Assembly (NCBI GenBank): GCA_037013685.1
Contig: CM072919.1
Span: 52,198,116-52,262,115, forward strand
Length of the DNA: 64,000 nucleotides
Direction: 5' to 3'
Source of the DNA: Acridotheres tristis
Lineage: Eukaryota; Chordata; Aves; Passeriformes; Sturnidae
The translations under genes and the position numbers were made by a program. How positions within the stretch are numbered: position 1 is the stretch's first letter; every line of letters begins with the position of its first letter. Shown one piece after another: positions 63,069 through 64,000 of the stretch. Below the pieces are notes generated by a model. That model searched no databases and was not told the origin of the DNA. It saw only the letters and a list, made by a program, of their open reading frames with translations.

Positions 63069-64000
63069 GTATGTAAATCTGTTCTGTTCTCACATAGAAC
63101 CAAGCTACAGATAACTCTTTGTGTTTTTTAAATGGCTGGGAGAAAACTTATAATAGATATTGCGGGGGGGTGACAGAAATATTATGTCTCATTTTTTCCT
63201 CCCTGTTAAAATCAGATATCTTGCTAGTCAGGGGTACTTAGTGTTGTTTTACAGCATTTCTTTTCAATTAAGACTGTCATTTTCTCCTCTTGTTTCTAAA
63301 TATTTGAATGCTAAGGTTATAAATACAGCTAATGTAAAAATTGCATATTTGGGAAAAATTGACAGATGCACTGATTTCCTTCAGTATTCCACTCCGACAC
63401 TGTTTTTTGGGGAAAGGGTTAGGGATTATAAGATAAAGGAATACAGACATGGATCATGGCTTTACACCTTCATGACCAAACACAGCCATCAGCTGATAAT
63501 CTTACTGCAGTGTCCTGCTAAGACTGAAGAAAGCTGAGTGGGGTCACTTATAGACCCACTGTGAAAGTAGGGTCTTGCCTTATAGTTGTACCTTGTCTGT
63601 GTGATTCAATTATATACACTGTGTTGAAGTTTATGGAGGTGCATTTATGTTAAGTCTGATTCCTAGTGAGGGAGACTGGCTCAGTGAGTGTTGACTGTAA
63701 GTGAACACAGCATTTGCCTGTGGCTTGTCACCTTCACAAATTGTCTTAATTAACTAGCTTGGTTGTCTTGTCTGCTACTGGCACAACTATATTGAAACAA
63801 AATAAAAATCACTTTCAGTTCTTGGTCTTAGCCTAGCACTTAGGTTTCTGTATGCTTCATTGAAAATAGTGCTAGGTTAATTAGACAAAATCCGCTGTAG
63901 TTCCTACTTCGTATAGGTGCAAATACGTTTAGGTGATACAGGAATGTATACTTGTGAACATTTCCTCAACAGCATTAAACGAATTTCTTCAGATGTTAAT
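63069..64000 (+). other. PLGRKT: PLGRKT intron 3, cut by the window edge
   Basis: Follows the donor at 63069. The expected continuation after TLLQRIK is not found before the end of the window, so the next exon lies to the right. An open frame of 125 codons at 63160-63537 has no similarity to the expected PLGRKT continuation and lacks a fitting acceptor. Confidence 0.8.

Noticed and set aside
63160..63537. 125-codon plus-strand frame considered as the next PLGRKT exon
   Set aside because: Its sequence does not resemble the Glu/Lys-rich PLGRKT C-terminal region and there is no acceptor in the right phase.

Overview
The window is vertebrate nuclear DNA from a bird, most probably a songbird. It has long introns, AT-rich intergenic DNA, two CpG islands, several CR1 LINE pieces with the typical avian 3' end, and two SINEs with a tRNA-Ile-like head joined to a CR1 tail (the TguSINE1 type of passerines). 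There is no sign of bacterial or viral organisation, and no operon, CRISPR array or rRNA/tRNA gene.

Three protein genes are recognisable, in the order and orientation of the human 9p24 immune-checkpoint block. (1) PDCD1LG2 (PD-L2), minus strand, coding exons between 13031 and 18189: signal peptide, IgV, IgC, transmembrane and short tail exons. (2) CD274 (PD-L1), minus strand, coding exons between 28249 and 33497: signal peptide, IgV, IgC, transmembrane and two tail exons; its non-coding first exon is probably in the CpG island at 37.5-38.0 kb. (3) PLGRKT (plasminogen receptor with C-terminal lysine), plus strand: the first coding exon is in a CpG island at 42.4 kb, two more exons lie at 61.9 and 63.0 kb, and the 3' end is outside the window. 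CD274 and PLGRKT are head to head. Every splice junction placed in the two ligand genes is phase 1, as expected for this family.

Region by region: 1-12.7 kb is gene-poor DNA downstream of PDCD1LG2, with one unexplained open stretch at 3.9-4.3 kb and an A/C-only tract at 8.2 kb. 12.7-18.2 kb is PDCD1LG2, with an (ATTAT)n microsatellite in its probable 3'UTR and a CR1 in one intron. 18.5-28.2 kb is its 5' side (a young-looking CR1 at 18.5-19.2 kb) followed by the 3' flank or 3'UTR of CD274. 28.2-38 kb is CD274. 38-42.3 kb is the head-to-head spacer. 42.4 kb to the end is PLGRKT, mostly a 19-kb first intron holding a CR1, a CR1 fragment and one SINE.

PD-L1 and PD-L2 are cell-surface ligands of PD-1 that restrain T cells. 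PLGRKT is an unrelated membrane protein that happens to be a neighbour. The most unusual points are: a near-identical 212-bp inverted repeat that brackets the presumed CD274 promoter; a PD-L2 whose receptor face lacks the family's elbow tryptophan and looks PD-L1-like; strong similarity between the two ligands over parts of both Ig exons; a GTAAGT donor-like site just before the stop codon in the last coding exon of both ligands; and a four-residue deletion near the N terminus of PLGRKT. All comparisons with human proteins are from memory and by eye; no alignment or database search was run.
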